From NCBI GenBank assembly GCA_022494885.1, contig JAGVSM010000188.1, forward strand, positions 102,075 to 166,074: a stretch of DNA of 64,000 nucleotides, read 5' to 3'. This document shows, in pieces, positions 1 to 10,318 of the stretch. The notes under the pieces were generated by a model. That model did not search any database, had not been told where the DNA came from, and was given only the letters and a program-made list of their open reading frames with translations. The stretch's first letter is position 1. Every line of letters starts with the position of its first letter. The translations under genes were made by a program, and so were the position numbers. Origin of the DNA: Micrasema longulum. Taxonomy: Eukaryota; Arthropoda; Insecta; Trichoptera; Brachycentridae.

Positions 1-28
1 TAACCGGAAAGGGGAGAAGTAAAGTAAG

Positions 29-471
29 ATGAGAAGTAAAATAAGAAGAATAAGGGACGTTCATTTGGGTGTTCACTTTTTCCAGGTGATCGGTGGTCGC
101 ATACATAACTCAGAAATTCTGATGGATGTAGGTCTGTTCGTACCTGATAACTATCTTCGACAAAGACAGCATCGATTGTTTTACCTACCACGATGCAGAA
201 CCAACCTGCCAATGGTTATGCCGGTTGGTGGAGCAATCTTGCTACTTAATCACATCGCCTCGGATGTCGACATATTTCACGACAGAGGGCCTTCCCTTAG
301 GAAAGCACTTTCTAACTTTTAATTTTTCTTTTTACATTTTGTTATATTATTTTAATAACATAACTATCCACTGTTATTTGTGATCTATTATTGTATTAAG
401 AATGAATTGAGTCATTTTTCTGTAATGTTCTAAATATCTGAATAAATAAATGAAATGAAATGAAATAAAAG
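29..471 (+). mobile_element. 5'-truncated LINE 3' end (family 1)
   Basis: The open frame at 29-322 has the layout of the extreme C-terminus of a non-LTR retrotransposon polymerase: an RTNLPMVMPVG stretch followed by DVDIFHD. A close relative lies inverted at 2205-2471. The frame stops at 322, and a short A-rich tail of AATAAATAAATG and GAAAT units follows at 439-470, as expected of a LINE 3' end. No reverse transcriptase or endonuclease domain is present, so this is a dead 5'-truncated copy. The family assignment rests on the motif pattern only. Confidence 0.65.
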
Positions 472-774
472 ATACTCATTTCTTATCCCGAATTAAAAAA
501 AAAAACAACAAATAAAATATGTAATATATCAACAGTGAGCATCGTTATTTGAAAATGAGTAGACGGTAAGGCGGGATATCAAAAATTAATTCTTCAAATT
601 TCCATAATTGCCTTGCTTTTATGGCAGGTTTGGTTTGCTTTTCATTTTCGTTTTGTAGTAGGATTTTAAATTTATTTTTTAATAATTTATTTTTGGAATA
701 ACCGGCCTAGCCTTGAGGCAATGAAAAATATACCACAACACAAAGACCAATTGAAAAAAAGTCTTTCTTGGGTT

Positions 775-860
775 CCTTTCTTGCAGTTGGTGAGAATCGA
801 ACCCGTGACGCCAGTTACACAGTTGACCGTCTAACCAACTGCGCCTGTCAAACGATGCTA
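775..860 (-). mobile_element. tRNA-like SINE fragment
   Basis: On the minus strand an A-box-like TGGTTAGACGG (837-827) is followed by a B-box GGGTTCGATTC (804-794). The box spacing is about 10 nt shorter than in a normal tRNA and there is no matching acceptor stem, so this is a tRNA-derived SINE head and not a functional tRNA. Confidence 0.5.
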
Positions 861-2084
861 TATCACCATAGACTAACAAATCATCCTATTTCTTTCGTAG
901 CAATAGTTGGAAGACCAAGCTACTTTTGGTCCTAATAAAATATGTCATTTTATTTGGAAAATTCTTATGAATAAACAAAACCTCGTATTGTTAAACGACA
1001 CAACTAGTTAATTATCCAAATCATTTTTTTCTAATACTATGTGAGCGAAGCAGCGGGTAAGGGCTAGCATTATTATATTTGAACTTAAAAATAAACCTAT
1101 AAACTTTGTAATGACTAAGGGCCGGTTTTATAAACATCTATCAAACTTCCGTAGTGTAACGAACCGTTGGCTGTTCGTTACGGTAACCGACGGTTTTGTG
1201 TTCTATAAACCATTTTTGTTAATGGACGGTCGCCGGTAAGCATTTTCATAGAAATTCAAATTTTAGTCGCAGCTTCTATATTTTTTTGTCAATTGTCTAT
1301 AAAAAAACTTTTGATCTAAGCTTTTTCTGTGAAACGCGAACGGTGCGCAATGGTATTCACTGAATTAAAAAAATACAGCAAATACAAATACTTGTCAATT
1401 TTGAACAAAGTTTTTACACAAAAAAGAACTATGAATTAAAAGTACGATGAATTAAAAGTAAAATTTTTAAAAGCGAGCAGGAAAACAGCAGATAACGATG
1501 GATGGTGTTTAATATTATCTATTATTTTTATATTAATTTATATCAATAAACCAAGTTTAAAATAAGTTTTTTGTAACTGCTGAAATATATTTATCCATCA
1601 GACTAAATTTGATTTTATACCACCACGCAGAGTAAAAACCAGATAAAATTGGTGATAAAACTAAATTTATAAATATGTATGATGTATAAATCTGTAAATA
1701 AATTATCTGTTAGGGCTCTACTTTGGTTCAAATTAATTTATCAGCATGCGTCGCACTCCGAGTATAAACACAAGTAAGTACATGATTACAACACCAGGTT
1801 TACTAGTATGGAAGTGATATCTGTTCCTAGATATTGCAATGTAATTACCAATTGAACCTATTATATTTAATATGTATGGCAAAAGGACACTGTAATACAG
1901 TTTACCTAAAATATTTAACATGTTACCAAACAATATTAAAAATACTGAGTTAAATACAAGACTGAGACGTTTGCTCAAATTATGGTTAATAGAAAAAAGA
2001 TTTTGTATTTGATTTTGATTTTGTTTAAGTGATAGTTTTTAATTTTTTCTAATGTAATATGTAATGTTTTTCTAGTAAAATCTT

Positions 2085-2475
2085 ATTAATTCAATTCAAT
2101 TCAATTTAATTAATTTATTTTAAATATAACATATACATTACAAAAATATATTCAATACGTACATATTATAAAAAAGAAAAAAAAATACACGAAAGAGACT
2201 CATGTCAAAGGAGTAGGAGAATCCTGCTCCGGAAAACCCCTTCGGATACATGGAACAGATCAATATCCAGAGCGATGTTGTTCAGCATTGCGGTAGCCCT
2301 TCCAACAGGCATAACCATAGGCAGGTTGGTCCTGAATATCGGAATATGAAACAATTTATGTTGACGCTGTCTTAGGTAATTATTAGGAATATACAAACCA
2401 ATGCTCATCATAATTTCAAAATTATCGATCACACCGCGAAACAATCGATAAAAATGTGTAGTCAAATACACATTC
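2085..2475 (-). mobile_element. 5'-truncated LINE 3' end (family 1)
   Basis: The minus-strand frame 2205-2471 matches the fragment at 29-322 through RTNLPMVMPVG and a DIDLFH motif. Downstream on the same strand is an AATTG-repeat tail (about 2085-2125). It is nested in the TIR-bounded element 1119-2869. Confidence 0.6.
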
Positions 2476-2519
2476 CTTCTATTAGGTTAAGTGTGAATAA
2501 TCGATGCAATTTATAAGAA

Positions 2520-2554
2520 CCTGCTGACGAGTTGTGTGTATGCAACTCAGCAGG
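2520..2554. repeat. Hairpin CCTGCTGA...CAGCAGG
   Basis: CCTGCTGACGAGTTG pairs with CAACTCAGCAGG around a loop of about 8 nt. A diverged copy with the same stem and the same following GACTTTAAT occurs at 51997-52031. It is probably part of a dispersed element of unknown type. Confidence 0.45.
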
Positions 2555-3169
2555 ACTTTAATTTAAGACTATTTAGTAATTTTTTTTTTTTTTAATCCCA
2601 AAATAATGACTATCTGCATGTTAATTGGGCGGAGATTTGATCAAATAACAATGTGATAAAACAACTGTCAACTGTCATGTCGAATACGGCAGTGGCACCG
2701 AAGGTAACGGATCGTAATGCATTTAACCGGCCAAAATCGGCCAGTAACCATTTAACCATAGATTTCACGACTCGTAACGCTGCGAATAAAACGCAATTAT
2801 CGGCTGGTATATCAAATATTAGTTTAAAATGCTATCAAGTTAATGAGCGGAGGTTTATAAAACTGGCCCCATGAACTAATTTGATTTCCAGGCCCTGCGA
2901 CACGCTGTAATAGTTTAAGTTTAAATGAAGTTTAATTTTGGAACAAAATATTTTTATTTAATCAAAATTAAAAGTCAACATCATGACATTGAAAGTTATT
3001 TTTAAAAACATGCGAAAACATTTTTGATCGTGAATCTTGGCATTTACAGAGTTTAAGACCACCATTGGCTGGTCATACGCCCCTTAATGCCTAGACTCCG
3101 CCAGTCACGCCAACAACTACACATAATTATTTGCAGCTCCGAGCATGAGTCAGGGAAAAAAAAACATTT

Positions 3170-3420
3170 CGGTAGTCAGATGGCAGAAGGGACCATCTGT
3201 GTGTTTTAGTTTTTGAAAGATTTAATAAATATTTCCGTAAATACACATAGAAAAAACAAAAAAAAACATCACCATTTAGAATGGTAATTTATTATTGAAA
3301 AGTAACTCAAAAATATTTTAGTTTGTGGATTGAAGTGGATGGAATGAAATTGAGTCATATTTCAGCTTTCCTAAACATTTTTGAAAATTACAGATGGTCC
3401 CTTTTGCCATCTGACTACCG
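3170..3420. mobile_element. MITE, 31-bp TIRs, ATTT duplication
   Basis: The left arm starts CGGTAGTCAGATGGCAGAAG and the right arm is its inverse with one mismatch over about 31 bp. The 4-bp ATTT is present directly outside each end (3166-3169 and 3421-3424). The 251-bp interior is AT-rich and non-coding, as in a non-autonomous DNA transposon. The superfamily is not assigned. Confidence 0.7.
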
Positions 3421-3429
3421 ATTTATTAC

Positions 3430-4800
3430 TTTACATAATAGATTAAACTCTGTGAATTAATGAATTGATTCAGATTTATAAGATGTGCATTTTTATAATA
3501 CCCAGTAAAAGTGTTTTTCACTCAAAAGTGAGCATGTAAAAAAATAAATGACATTAAAAAAAAATGTCTGGGAACAGGAATAAAGGAATAAAAGTCATAA
3601 ATATTGATATTCATTTTTGTTTTATTATCATTCAACATAAATTTCAGATACCTACAATTTCCCGAACACAATGTATTCAGAAATAATTTTACCAAACCCT
3701 TCGAAGGCTAGAGGATATTTTTTATAATTTATTAGGTAGATTTAGTCTAGGTGCAAACATTTTGAAAAAATATTTTGAGAATTTGATTATAAAAGATTCG
3801 TAAATTTGACCTTATATTTGATATATTTTACCTAAACCATCTTAGGATTTATTTAAGAAATTATTTGAATGCGGTGTTGGTTTATGATTAAACCGTTACA
3901 AGCTTTTTTTCAAATTACGCATATTAAAAAAAATGGTTTAATTTGTCATATTCTGCTACCATCGATTTGAAAAGATTTTCTTCGAGACAAAAGGCACTAA
4001 ATATTTAAAAGGGAAATCTTATAATTTAGTACATACCAATTGAACCTATTATATTTAATATGTATAGTTACAATTCCAATTGGATTCTTCTGGTGAAATT
4101 CGTAATTATGAAGTGTACAAACATGTTTGCAAAACAGTCTTTTCAACTAGCATCTTTTTTACTTAACAACAATATTCAATAAGAAATTGCATCTCTACTC
4201 TCTACCTAGTCAAATACTCGTCAGTATGTACCACCGACACCTACTTTCATACAAAATCTCAGTACTTTATTTTACAGTCAATATCACAAGCTATTGTTTT
4301 CTATCACAACTGAACAACAGTTAGTGGAATATTTTTTCTTATTTATGTTTGCGTTGGTCCATTATCGAACAAATTCCTTTGAAATAGTCAATTGTTGTAA
4401 GTAAAATGTTTCTCGTTCGCATACACTATCGCATTCAATTTGATATTTATAATTGACATCAAAGTTTATCGTATAAGAATGTCAACATTAATCTACATCT
4501 TTATACTAAAATATCACTGAAAGTACAAGTAGAATTTCGCTAATTTATAATGATAAGTTCATTAGAGTTTTTGATAATTTAACGTTTATTGAAAATGCGA
4601 ATAGTGCATTGCGTAAGTTGAGAATGACATGTTCAGTTTAATTATTCCCGATATCGATTCTAAAACAAATAAAATAATTGTGAAAGTTATACACTATACA
4701 TTGTTAACAATACCGAAAAGCCACCTGCATGTTCATTATACTTATATATGATTCTATCAAATCTGTCACATGCAGCTATCACTCGTTTTCAGTTCTAACT
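3430..4800. other. AT-rich intergenic DNA
   Basis: I see no gene here. A 31-bp segment at 4037-4067 repeats the one at 1848-1878 (starting ACCAATTGAACCTATTATAT), so it is a small copy of sequence found inside the 1119-2869 element. The 3' end of the gene at 4921-5403 probably falls at the right edge. Confidence 0.4.
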
Positions 4801-4806
4801 TTTAAT
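4801..4806 (-). promoter_or_regulatory. Candidate poly(A) signal ATTAAA
   Basis: On the minus strand ATTAAA lies about 115 nt after the stop codon of the gene at 4921-5403. A canonical AATAAA is also present at 4585-4590, about 330 nt after the stop, so either could be used. Confidence 0.35.
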
Positions 4807-4920
4807 AATATTAATCCGAATTAAAACTAGCGATAAAGTCTTTAATTTGATGAGATGAGATGATACGACAATGACACGTGATATAGAAGTTCTCGGATTG
4901 TGGTGATGTGGAGATGGAGC

Positions 4921-5403
4921 CTATCGGTTGAGTCCCGACAGAACGAGCCTCTGAGTGTTGTAAGGGTTTCTGCCTACCGGCACCCTTTGGGTCGGCAGGC
5001 CGGAGAGCCCTCGGACGTAGGTGTATGTCACTGGAGGTCTCAAGATCTTCTTAGGTTGAGAGGATTTCTTCTGGGGTCTCGTGCGCGCTTTGTCGGTGTC
5101 AGAGTTGCCGCTGCTGCAGGAGTGAGATCGAGATGATATGCTGAGGTTCTGGAAAACTTTTCTGAACGAGGATGTGGTGGATCTGTGGCGTTTTCTTCTC
5201 TCGGGGGAGTCGTCGCTGCAGGTGTCGCTGCTGGAGTATATTTCTCTAGGGTCGGGGGAGACAGCTGAGCTGGTGTGCGATTGGCTGGAGTTGGAGTCCG
5301 TGCTGGAGCTCCGGCAGTCCTCGTCCTGCTGTCGAGCGCGGCCCAGTCTTCTGCCCAGCGCCCTCAGGAGGCGCGCCCCTTTTACGTTCTCCGCGTCGTC
5401 CAT
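4921..5403 (-). CDS. Intronless gene for an unrecognised Ser/Arg-rich 160-residue protein
   Basis: I do not recognise this protein. The frame is open for 160 codons and is markedly GC-rich in strongly AT-rich surroundings. The first ATG gives MDDAENVKGARLLRALGRRL. It sits in a strong initiation context (GCCGCCAATGG), and the frame upstream has no ATG before an in-frame TAG. Residues 9-25 form a basic, possibly amphipathic segment. Residues 30-110 are Ser/Thr/Asp-rich with basic patches such as RRKRH, typical of a disordered, phosphorylatable region. The C-terminal 45 residues are more structured in composition and contain VTYTYVRGLSGLPTQRVPV, which looks like a conserved motif. There is no signal peptide or membrane segment, so it is probably intracellular. 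A TATA box and initiator lie 291-322 nt upstream. The compact intronless form with a TATA promoter suggests a tightly regulated gene, but the function is unknown. Confidence 0.75.
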   Translation of the reverse strand: MDDAENVKGARLLRALGRRLGRARQQDEDCRSSSTDSNSSQSHTSSAVSPDPREIYSSSDTCSDDSPERRKRHRSTTSSFRKVFQNLSISSRSHSCSSGNSDTDKARTRPQKKSSQPKKILRPPVTYTYVRGLSGLPTQRVPVGRNPYNTQRLVLSGLNR

Positions 5404-5694
5404 TGGCGGCCACACTACGATGACCGGGAGCGGCAGAATCGGAGAAGGTATTTTAAGAAGTTTCTGATAAAACTAAATTTTACATGTAAACACGCAAGTT
5501 TTTAGAATTCGTAAAAAGCTTTTCCAACTTTTTTACATTCACTTCAAAACGTGTGTTTAATTCAGATCACTTGTCTTTCGTTTTAAGTTTTAAAAACGAG
5601 TTAAGAATACAAAATATTTATCTCGTCACGTATCATTCACTGAAAGTATATTTTTGTTCAGAGAAGCGTTCGCACTGAAAGCTGGAGATAAACT
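5404..5694 (-). promoter_or_regulatory. Inferred 5'UTR with three upstream ATGs
   Basis: This lies between the inferred start site and the ATG of the 160-residue gene. It contains an 11-codon upstream ORF beginning at 5636 and two ATGs followed directly by TAA (5538 and 5485). Start-stop pairs of this kind generally lower translation of the downstream frame, which suggests translational control. No splice sites are needed to link promoter and coding region. Confidence 0.45.
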
Positions 5695-5725
5695 GAGTGA
5701 GGGAGGTTTCCCTCGAGCTTATATA
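5691..5725 (-). promoter_or_regulatory. TATA box and initiator
   Basis: On the minus strand TATATAAG (5725-5718) is followed 31 nt later by an arthropod-type initiator TCAGTT whose A is at 5694. The spacing is what is expected for RNA polymerase II TATA promoters. It points at the intronless gene at 4921-5403. Confidence 0.6.
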
Positions 5726-6109
5726 GCCTTCCCCGGGGGTGGCGAGAGTGGGGAAGCCACCGACTCCCTGAGTTCTCGTGGTGTGGGGCGGAAGTGTGTT
5801 GTACCTATTGTATTGCACGTTTACCAAGTACCGTGGGTACATTGGAACCAAACTTTTAATTGATTCTCCAGACGTAGTTTCTACCCGGTTATCAAATCAT
5901 CAGTCACGTTTCAATAAATGCATCACTTGTGGACTTACATCAACTTTGATTATGGGAAATACATGCTTTAGAAATATTGGTTTCTTCAAATAAAACATCG
6001 ACATATATTACAGAATATAAAGTATAATCACTAACAGGACTTTTGACTTGTTATTGAGATCACATAGCATTCTGCGAACTTCAGTATTCATTCAATATTT
6101 TAAAATTCT

Positions 6110-6362
6110 TTCACCTGTTGACTTTTGTGAAATAAAAGAGCTGAAACCTTTATTGGTGAGATTTACTTGAATATTTTTTTTCATCTACTAGGAAACGCCT
6201 AGAAATATTATAAATTATTTATTCATGGACTAGTTGGTTTATTCAATAATGTTTTGAGTTTGCACAAATGTTTGTAGACAAATATTGGATTACACCATCT
6301 AGGTAACTATTTTGATGTCAATCTTGGGGATGGAATCCAGTCTTTGTCAATAAACATTTGGA
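6110..6362. repeat. 389-bp repeat family, partial unit with inversion
   Basis: Segments starting GTTGACTTTTGTGAAATAAA and TGTTTTGAGTTTG on plus are followed, from about 6310, by the same family on minus (GGAATCCAGTCTTTGTC). This is a partial, inverted junction of the dispersed monomer best seen at 31215-31695. Confidence 0.55.
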
Positions 6363-6559
6363 TTACGAACCTACATAAAAAATAACGAATTTTATTTATT
6401 TTGCATAAATATGTTTAAGAATTATTTATTTTATATAAGTATGTTGATTATTTGTTTTATGTTTCGATTTCATTTTTATTTATTAATTTATTGATAATAA
6501 ATAAAAGATAGATGAGAATTATAATACGTACCTATTATTAAAATGTTTTGACAAATATT

Positions 6560-6880
6560 TTAACCGAGATGAAGAATAACTTTTATAAAAAATATGCAAG
6601 TCTAGGTATTTACAGGGCTCGTGAACAGGCATTTGCTGGTTTAAGTGATAAAGTTTTACACTGTGGAACATCCACTATTCCGACTGCATTAAAACATGAA
6701 TATTCTACAATATTTTGGGTTTGTCAATTTTTTGCAGACATGAAGTGGATTTAAACCCATAAGGAGCCGTTAATATTAATATACGACAAAAAAATTAAGG
6801 ACATTTTAGAGAAGGGAATATAGAAGTTAAGGCATTTACAGCACATACGACCCGTCATTGGTTAGATTTTCAAATTATTT
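6560..6880 (+). repeat. 389-bp repeat family, degenerate 1.5 units
   Basis: The motif set 'AGTCTAGG.ATTTACAGG' to 'GCTGGTTTAA' occurs twice, about 226 bp apart, with an internal deletion. The open frame at 6548-6754 lies wholly within this repeat and is not treated as a gene. Confidence 0.5.
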
Positions 6881-7266
6881 TTTATTTATCTAATACTTCA
6901 CAAGAAAACATAAAAAAAATCTAATGATTTATTTAATACTTCGCAAGAATACATGATATTATTGAACTATCTATGCATTACTCACTGGGAAAACCCGTCC
7001 CGAGGGAAATATTTTACATTAGTTTAGTGAGATATATTTAGCGTTAGTGTATTTTTTTTCCAATATGAATTTTTAACATGGATATGAAAAAAATATTTTA
7101 ATATTAATACAAGTGTATTTGTTACAAATCTCAACTTAGCGTAGGTAGCTTGGATTATAGGAATTAAAGGCTGACAATAGTTTTGTTGCATTTCTATACA
7201 TTACTGTATTTTATATTTTCTGCTTGAATTTCGAGTATTTTCATATGTTCCCAACATTATTTGGCA

Positions 7267-7520
7267 GATAGCTTGCCACTACATATCGCACGCATCTGAG
7301 GACATAAGTCTGCTTGGCGGTGCCCACACACACACAAACGTTGCTCGTTGCTGAAAGATGGTAATCTAGAAGTACATAATAAACATTTATTTATTTATTT
7401 AATTGACGGACTTATGCAGTCTATTCATTTCTATTTCATTGGATTAAGCAAAAAGGGAAGTGAATATTTCATTGACTGAGAATAAACTCTTTGCACATGA
7501 TTAATTCGCCGTTCGAATTA
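7267..7520 (-). mobile_element. R1-clade LINE 3'UTR fragment, interrupted
   Basis: The minus-strand sequence matches the 3' end of the copy at 31885-32534 (GGACATAAGTCTGCTTGGCGG on plus). It is split near 7384-7436 by about 50 bp ending in ATTGACGGACTTATGCAGTC, the 3' end of another LINE family. It matches the 44111-44569 copy in orientation. Confidence 0.55.
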
Positions 7521-7529
7521 TTCGGCAAA

Positions 7530-7925
7530 CGGTTAAAGGTACTACTAAGTGACCACTTTACGTAACATTCACCACTCTGCCTATATTTGAACATTTATGT
7601 TCCTTTAATTTAATTTTTGTGAAGTAAAAGAGCTAAAACCCTAATTGATGCTGGTGAGATTCATCTGATTGAATTATTTCACCTACATACTATGAAACGC
7701 CTGTAAATATTTTTCAGTTTCTTAATGCTTCTTAGACCAAGTGGATTCATCGACAACAATTTGAGTTTGTCCAAATTTTGGCAGAGGACTGGACGCAACG
7801 CCTAAGGGATCTGTTAGTATTAAAATATTACAACCGAGATAAAGAATACTTTAGAAAAGGGAACAAAGAAGATTAGGCATCTACAGGGCTTATGACCTGT
7901 CATTGGCTGGTTTATTCGTTCTATA
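7530..7925 (+). repeat. 389-bp repeat family, near-complete unit
   Basis: It runs from GTGACCACTTTACGTAACAT through GTGAAGTAAAAGAGCT and TTGAGTTTGTCCAAA to GACCTGTCATTGGCTGGTTT. The half-unit order is the reverse of that at 9580-9870, so the monomers are circularly permuted. Confidence 0.6.
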
Positions 7926-7962
7926 TATATAAATAGTTATTTTATTTTTTATTGGAAGAATA

Positions 7963-8051
7963 AATATTTGCGTTCTTATGATTTACCCAAATATTTAATT
8001 TTGAGGGTTATTTTCAACGAGTTGTAAATAACTCGCTATTAGAAAATGGGA
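7963..8051 (-). mobile_element. SINE-B tail half, split by insertion
   Basis: It matches the tail of the intact copy at 62405-62594 (TTATTTACAACTCGTTG on the sense strand). The tRNA-like half resumes at 8466 on the far side of a 414-bp insertion flanked by a 14-bp duplication. Confidence 0.7.
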
Positions 8052-8465
8052 GTTAGAACCGTCAGTAGGGTCGCAGTGAGTCACATCTTGCTGGAGGGTG
8101 TGATTCTATAAAATGCTGCAAACGCACAGTTGCATTCCACCGGCAACACTACAGACTAGTCCAACTTGTTAGCGTCTACGTCGCAAACCCTGGGCAATGG
8201 AATCACACTCATAACGGTGTGATCACAGCAGATAACGAGAGGATGAAAGGCGAGTTTCTGGCGCCTTCAAACCAGAATGGAAAGTAACCTCTATCCACCA
8301 GAAAAGGCAACGGAAAACTACTCTGGTTATCTTTTCCCAGGAATCACTATGGCGAGTACATCCAATAAGCAATTGTCCTGGCTGCGGAGTAGCGCAGGAC
8401 CGAGATGCTTTCGCAGTAGTGATTGTCAACGTCGGGGGACCTGATAAGGCACCGCAAAAAGAAGA
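8052..8465 (+). mobile_element. SINE-C, with 14-bp target-site duplication
   Basis: A 414-bp insertion splits a SINE-B copy. ATTAGAAAATGGGA is repeated exactly at 8038-8051 and 8466-8479. It ends in an A-rich GCAAAAAGAAGA tail. Closely similar copies of the same length lie at 40742-41190, and a shorter one at 61600-61850. Its 3' end matches the 3' end of the RTE-like LINE tail at 47385-47705, so it was probably mobilised by that LINE type. No clear tRNA, 7SL or 5S head is seen at the 5' end. The reading frames across it are not genes. Confidence 0.75.
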
Positions 8466-8580
8466 ATTAGAAAATGGGAATCAAGATGGGGTAGAGCGGC
8501 ATTTGAACCACGGACCTTTGAGCCGTGAGTCCGAGACACTAGCCACGGCCACGGGACTACAACCCGATTCATCCATATCC
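8466..8580 (-). mobile_element. SINE-B tRNA-like head half
   Basis: On the minus strand it carries the A-box region TGGCTAGTGTCTCGGACTCA and the B-box GGTTCAAATGCC. It is the other half of the split element 7963-8051. Confidence 0.65.
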
Positions 8581-8762
8581 CCTTCTTTAAAGTGTTCCTC
8601 ATCTCTGTTGTAATATGTAAATATGATATTTGTTTAATTTCTTCATTTGTTGATTTTTGAGAAGCAAACTGAGTTGATATCTTAATATTTAAAAACGTAT
8701 GGTTTTTCTGAATTATTTGAACTTAAATGAAATAAAATGTTTTCTTAATTCTACATTACATT

Positions 8763-8953
8763 TTTTTTAAATTACATTTTTTTTTTTTGCACCACAACAG
8801 GCCAGGAGGCCTAATTACAGTAGTGAATTACATCACAGAGCACCCAGGCTTGAGAAAAATCACATTTTTTAATTTTTTGTGTTCTCACCGGGAATCGAAC
8901 CCGGAACCTTCCGTGCGTGAGTCAAGCGTCTTGACCACTACGCCACGGAGGCC
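8763..8953 (-). mobile_element. tRNA-derived SINE-D with poly(A) tail
   Basis: Minus-strand A-box TGGCGTAGTGG (8945-8935) and a perfect T-arm-like stem CCGGGTTCGATTCCCGG (8904-8888) give a clear tRNA-like head. There is no acceptor-stem match at the 3' side. A run of Ts at 8775-8788 on plus is the poly(A) tail. A diverged relative lies at 18771-18950. Confidence 0.65.
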
Positions 8954-9130
8954 GAACTATAAGCAATTATTAAATCAATCCTTTGCTCAAGGTACGGCTT
9001 ATTTATTGAGAACAAGTATACAAATTCGGTATCTCAACATTTAATGGGCTTATGCTTTGTACTTTGGTTTAAGTGATCACGATACACAATGTGCAACATT
9101 AAAAAACACACAAAATCTTTGAAACATATA

Positions 9131-9291
9131 GGCCCTTACTTATAAACCTGGTATAAAGTTACGCTTAGGCATAGTGGTAAAATAAAGATGGAAATGCGAT
9201 CCATATTCCATCACTATAATAAGGCTGGTATTCCCATTTTTTTCTACCACTATACCTAGGCGTAACTTTATACCAAGTTTATAAGTAAGGC
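9131..9291. mobile_element. Palindromic MITE, about 50-bp TIRs
   Basis: CCTTACTTATAAACCTGGTA on the left is mirrored at the right end (CCTTACTTATAAACTTGGTA on the minus strand), and the pairing continues through ATAAAGTTACGC and ATAGTGGTA. The 161-bp unit is non-coding. A target-site duplication is not certain. Confidence 0.7.
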
Positions 9292-9579
9292 ATGTTAAAC
9301 AATGAGTAATGGATTTTTTTTAACAAACCTATGTTATTTTATAAAATAGATGTGGATAATTTTTGAGAACGTTTCAATTTTAGCATACAAAACTTAAAAA
9401 GGCAATAAAGTTGAACTTAACCAAGGAGTTTTTATTGATAACTTTATCAAGATATATCAATGCTATATAGATGTTTATCTTTTTTTATAGAATTTTTTAA
9501 AAATGTAAATTCATTTCGAAAAAAATAAGTTATAACTGCGACTCTGAAATTTAAATTTAAACATTTTCGACAATGTTTT

Positions 9580-9870
9580 CAGTATGTCCAAATGTTTGCA
9601 GACTGGCTGGATTTCCTCCCAAGGGAGTTATTCTGATCGAAATTTGTTTGCAACAAAGGAAAAACGTTTTTGAGAAGGGAATATGGATGTCTAGGCATTT
9701 ACAAGTTTATGACCTGTCGTTGGCTGGTTAAAGTACCCTCTTTACACACTGTGTAACATCACCATTCTGCCTATGTTTAAACATCCACATTGCCTTAACT
9801 CTTCCATCTGTAGACTTTTGTGATGTTATAAGGCTAAGGCCTTTATCACATGGGTTAGATTCATTCGGCT
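9580..9870 (+). repeat. 389-bp repeat family, permuted unit
   Basis: It begins TGTCCAAATGTTTGCAGACT, passes GACCTGTCGTTGGCTGGTTA, then CTTTACACACTGTGTAACAT and GACTTTTGTGATG. The order is second half then first half relative to 7530-7925. Confidence 0.6.
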
Positions 9871-10315
9871 AAACCAATTACATTACATTACGAGGATTAA
9901 GACATGTCGTTACTCTGTTGGCAACAAATAAAGATTTAAAAAAAATGCTAAACTAAAAACGATTTTTCTCTAAAAACCGTTTAAATTTTTCCTTGAAGTT
10001 TGATTCCTACAATAGTGAAAACGTAACCCGTTTTTCTTTTCAGGAAAATAATGAAATGTGAAAATGTCTCTGGTGTCATTGCGTTCACAAGTTTTGCGGG
10101 GCAGTAAAATATCACCCTAAGTGGTGAAAATTAAATTCGGGGGAGCCGTGTGCTTCCATGCAAAGTGTAGTACATAAATAAATATGTTAAAAGCTAATTT
10201 TCTTAAAACTACTCTTAACCTTTAACTGCATTTCTTTAGCTTATTTTTAAAAATGTATAGATTTTTTTTTTCAAACCAACCAAACTTCGGAACACAGTTC
10301 TATATTTTATTTATT
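9871..10315. other. No feature seen
   Basis: AT-rich intergenic DNA without a supported frame or a recognisable repeat. Confidence 0.3.
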
Positions 10316-10318
10316 TAA

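Larger units (their letters stand above)
1119..2869. mobile_element. TIR-bounded DNA element, PIF/Harbinger-like ends
   Basis: The left end GGGCCGGTTTTATAAAC (1119) and the inverted right end GGGCCAGTTTTATAAAC (to 2869) differ at one base. GGGCC-type ends are typical of PIF/Harbinger elements. TAA precedes the left end, but the right flank does not repeat it, so a target-site duplication is not confirmed. No transposase frame is seen. A LINE fragment (2085-2475) lies inside, so this would be a non-autonomous or gutted copy. Confidence 0.45.

Noticed and set aside
1733..1978. 81-codon hydrophobic minus-strand ORF
   Set aside because: Strongly AT-rich, no domain, and it lies inside a TIR-bounded element partly repeated at 4037; hydrophobic runs are expected from T-rich DNA.
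5138..5505. Plus-strand ORFs of 76-109 codons at 5138-5505
   Set aside because: Antisense to the GC-rich gene at 4921-5403 and its leader; the minus-strand gene has promoter, start context and coherent protein composition.
8888..8945. Possible functional tRNA on minus
   Set aside because: A- and B-boxes and a good T-arm are present, but no acceptor stem pairs across the ends and a poly(A) tail follows, so it is a SINE.
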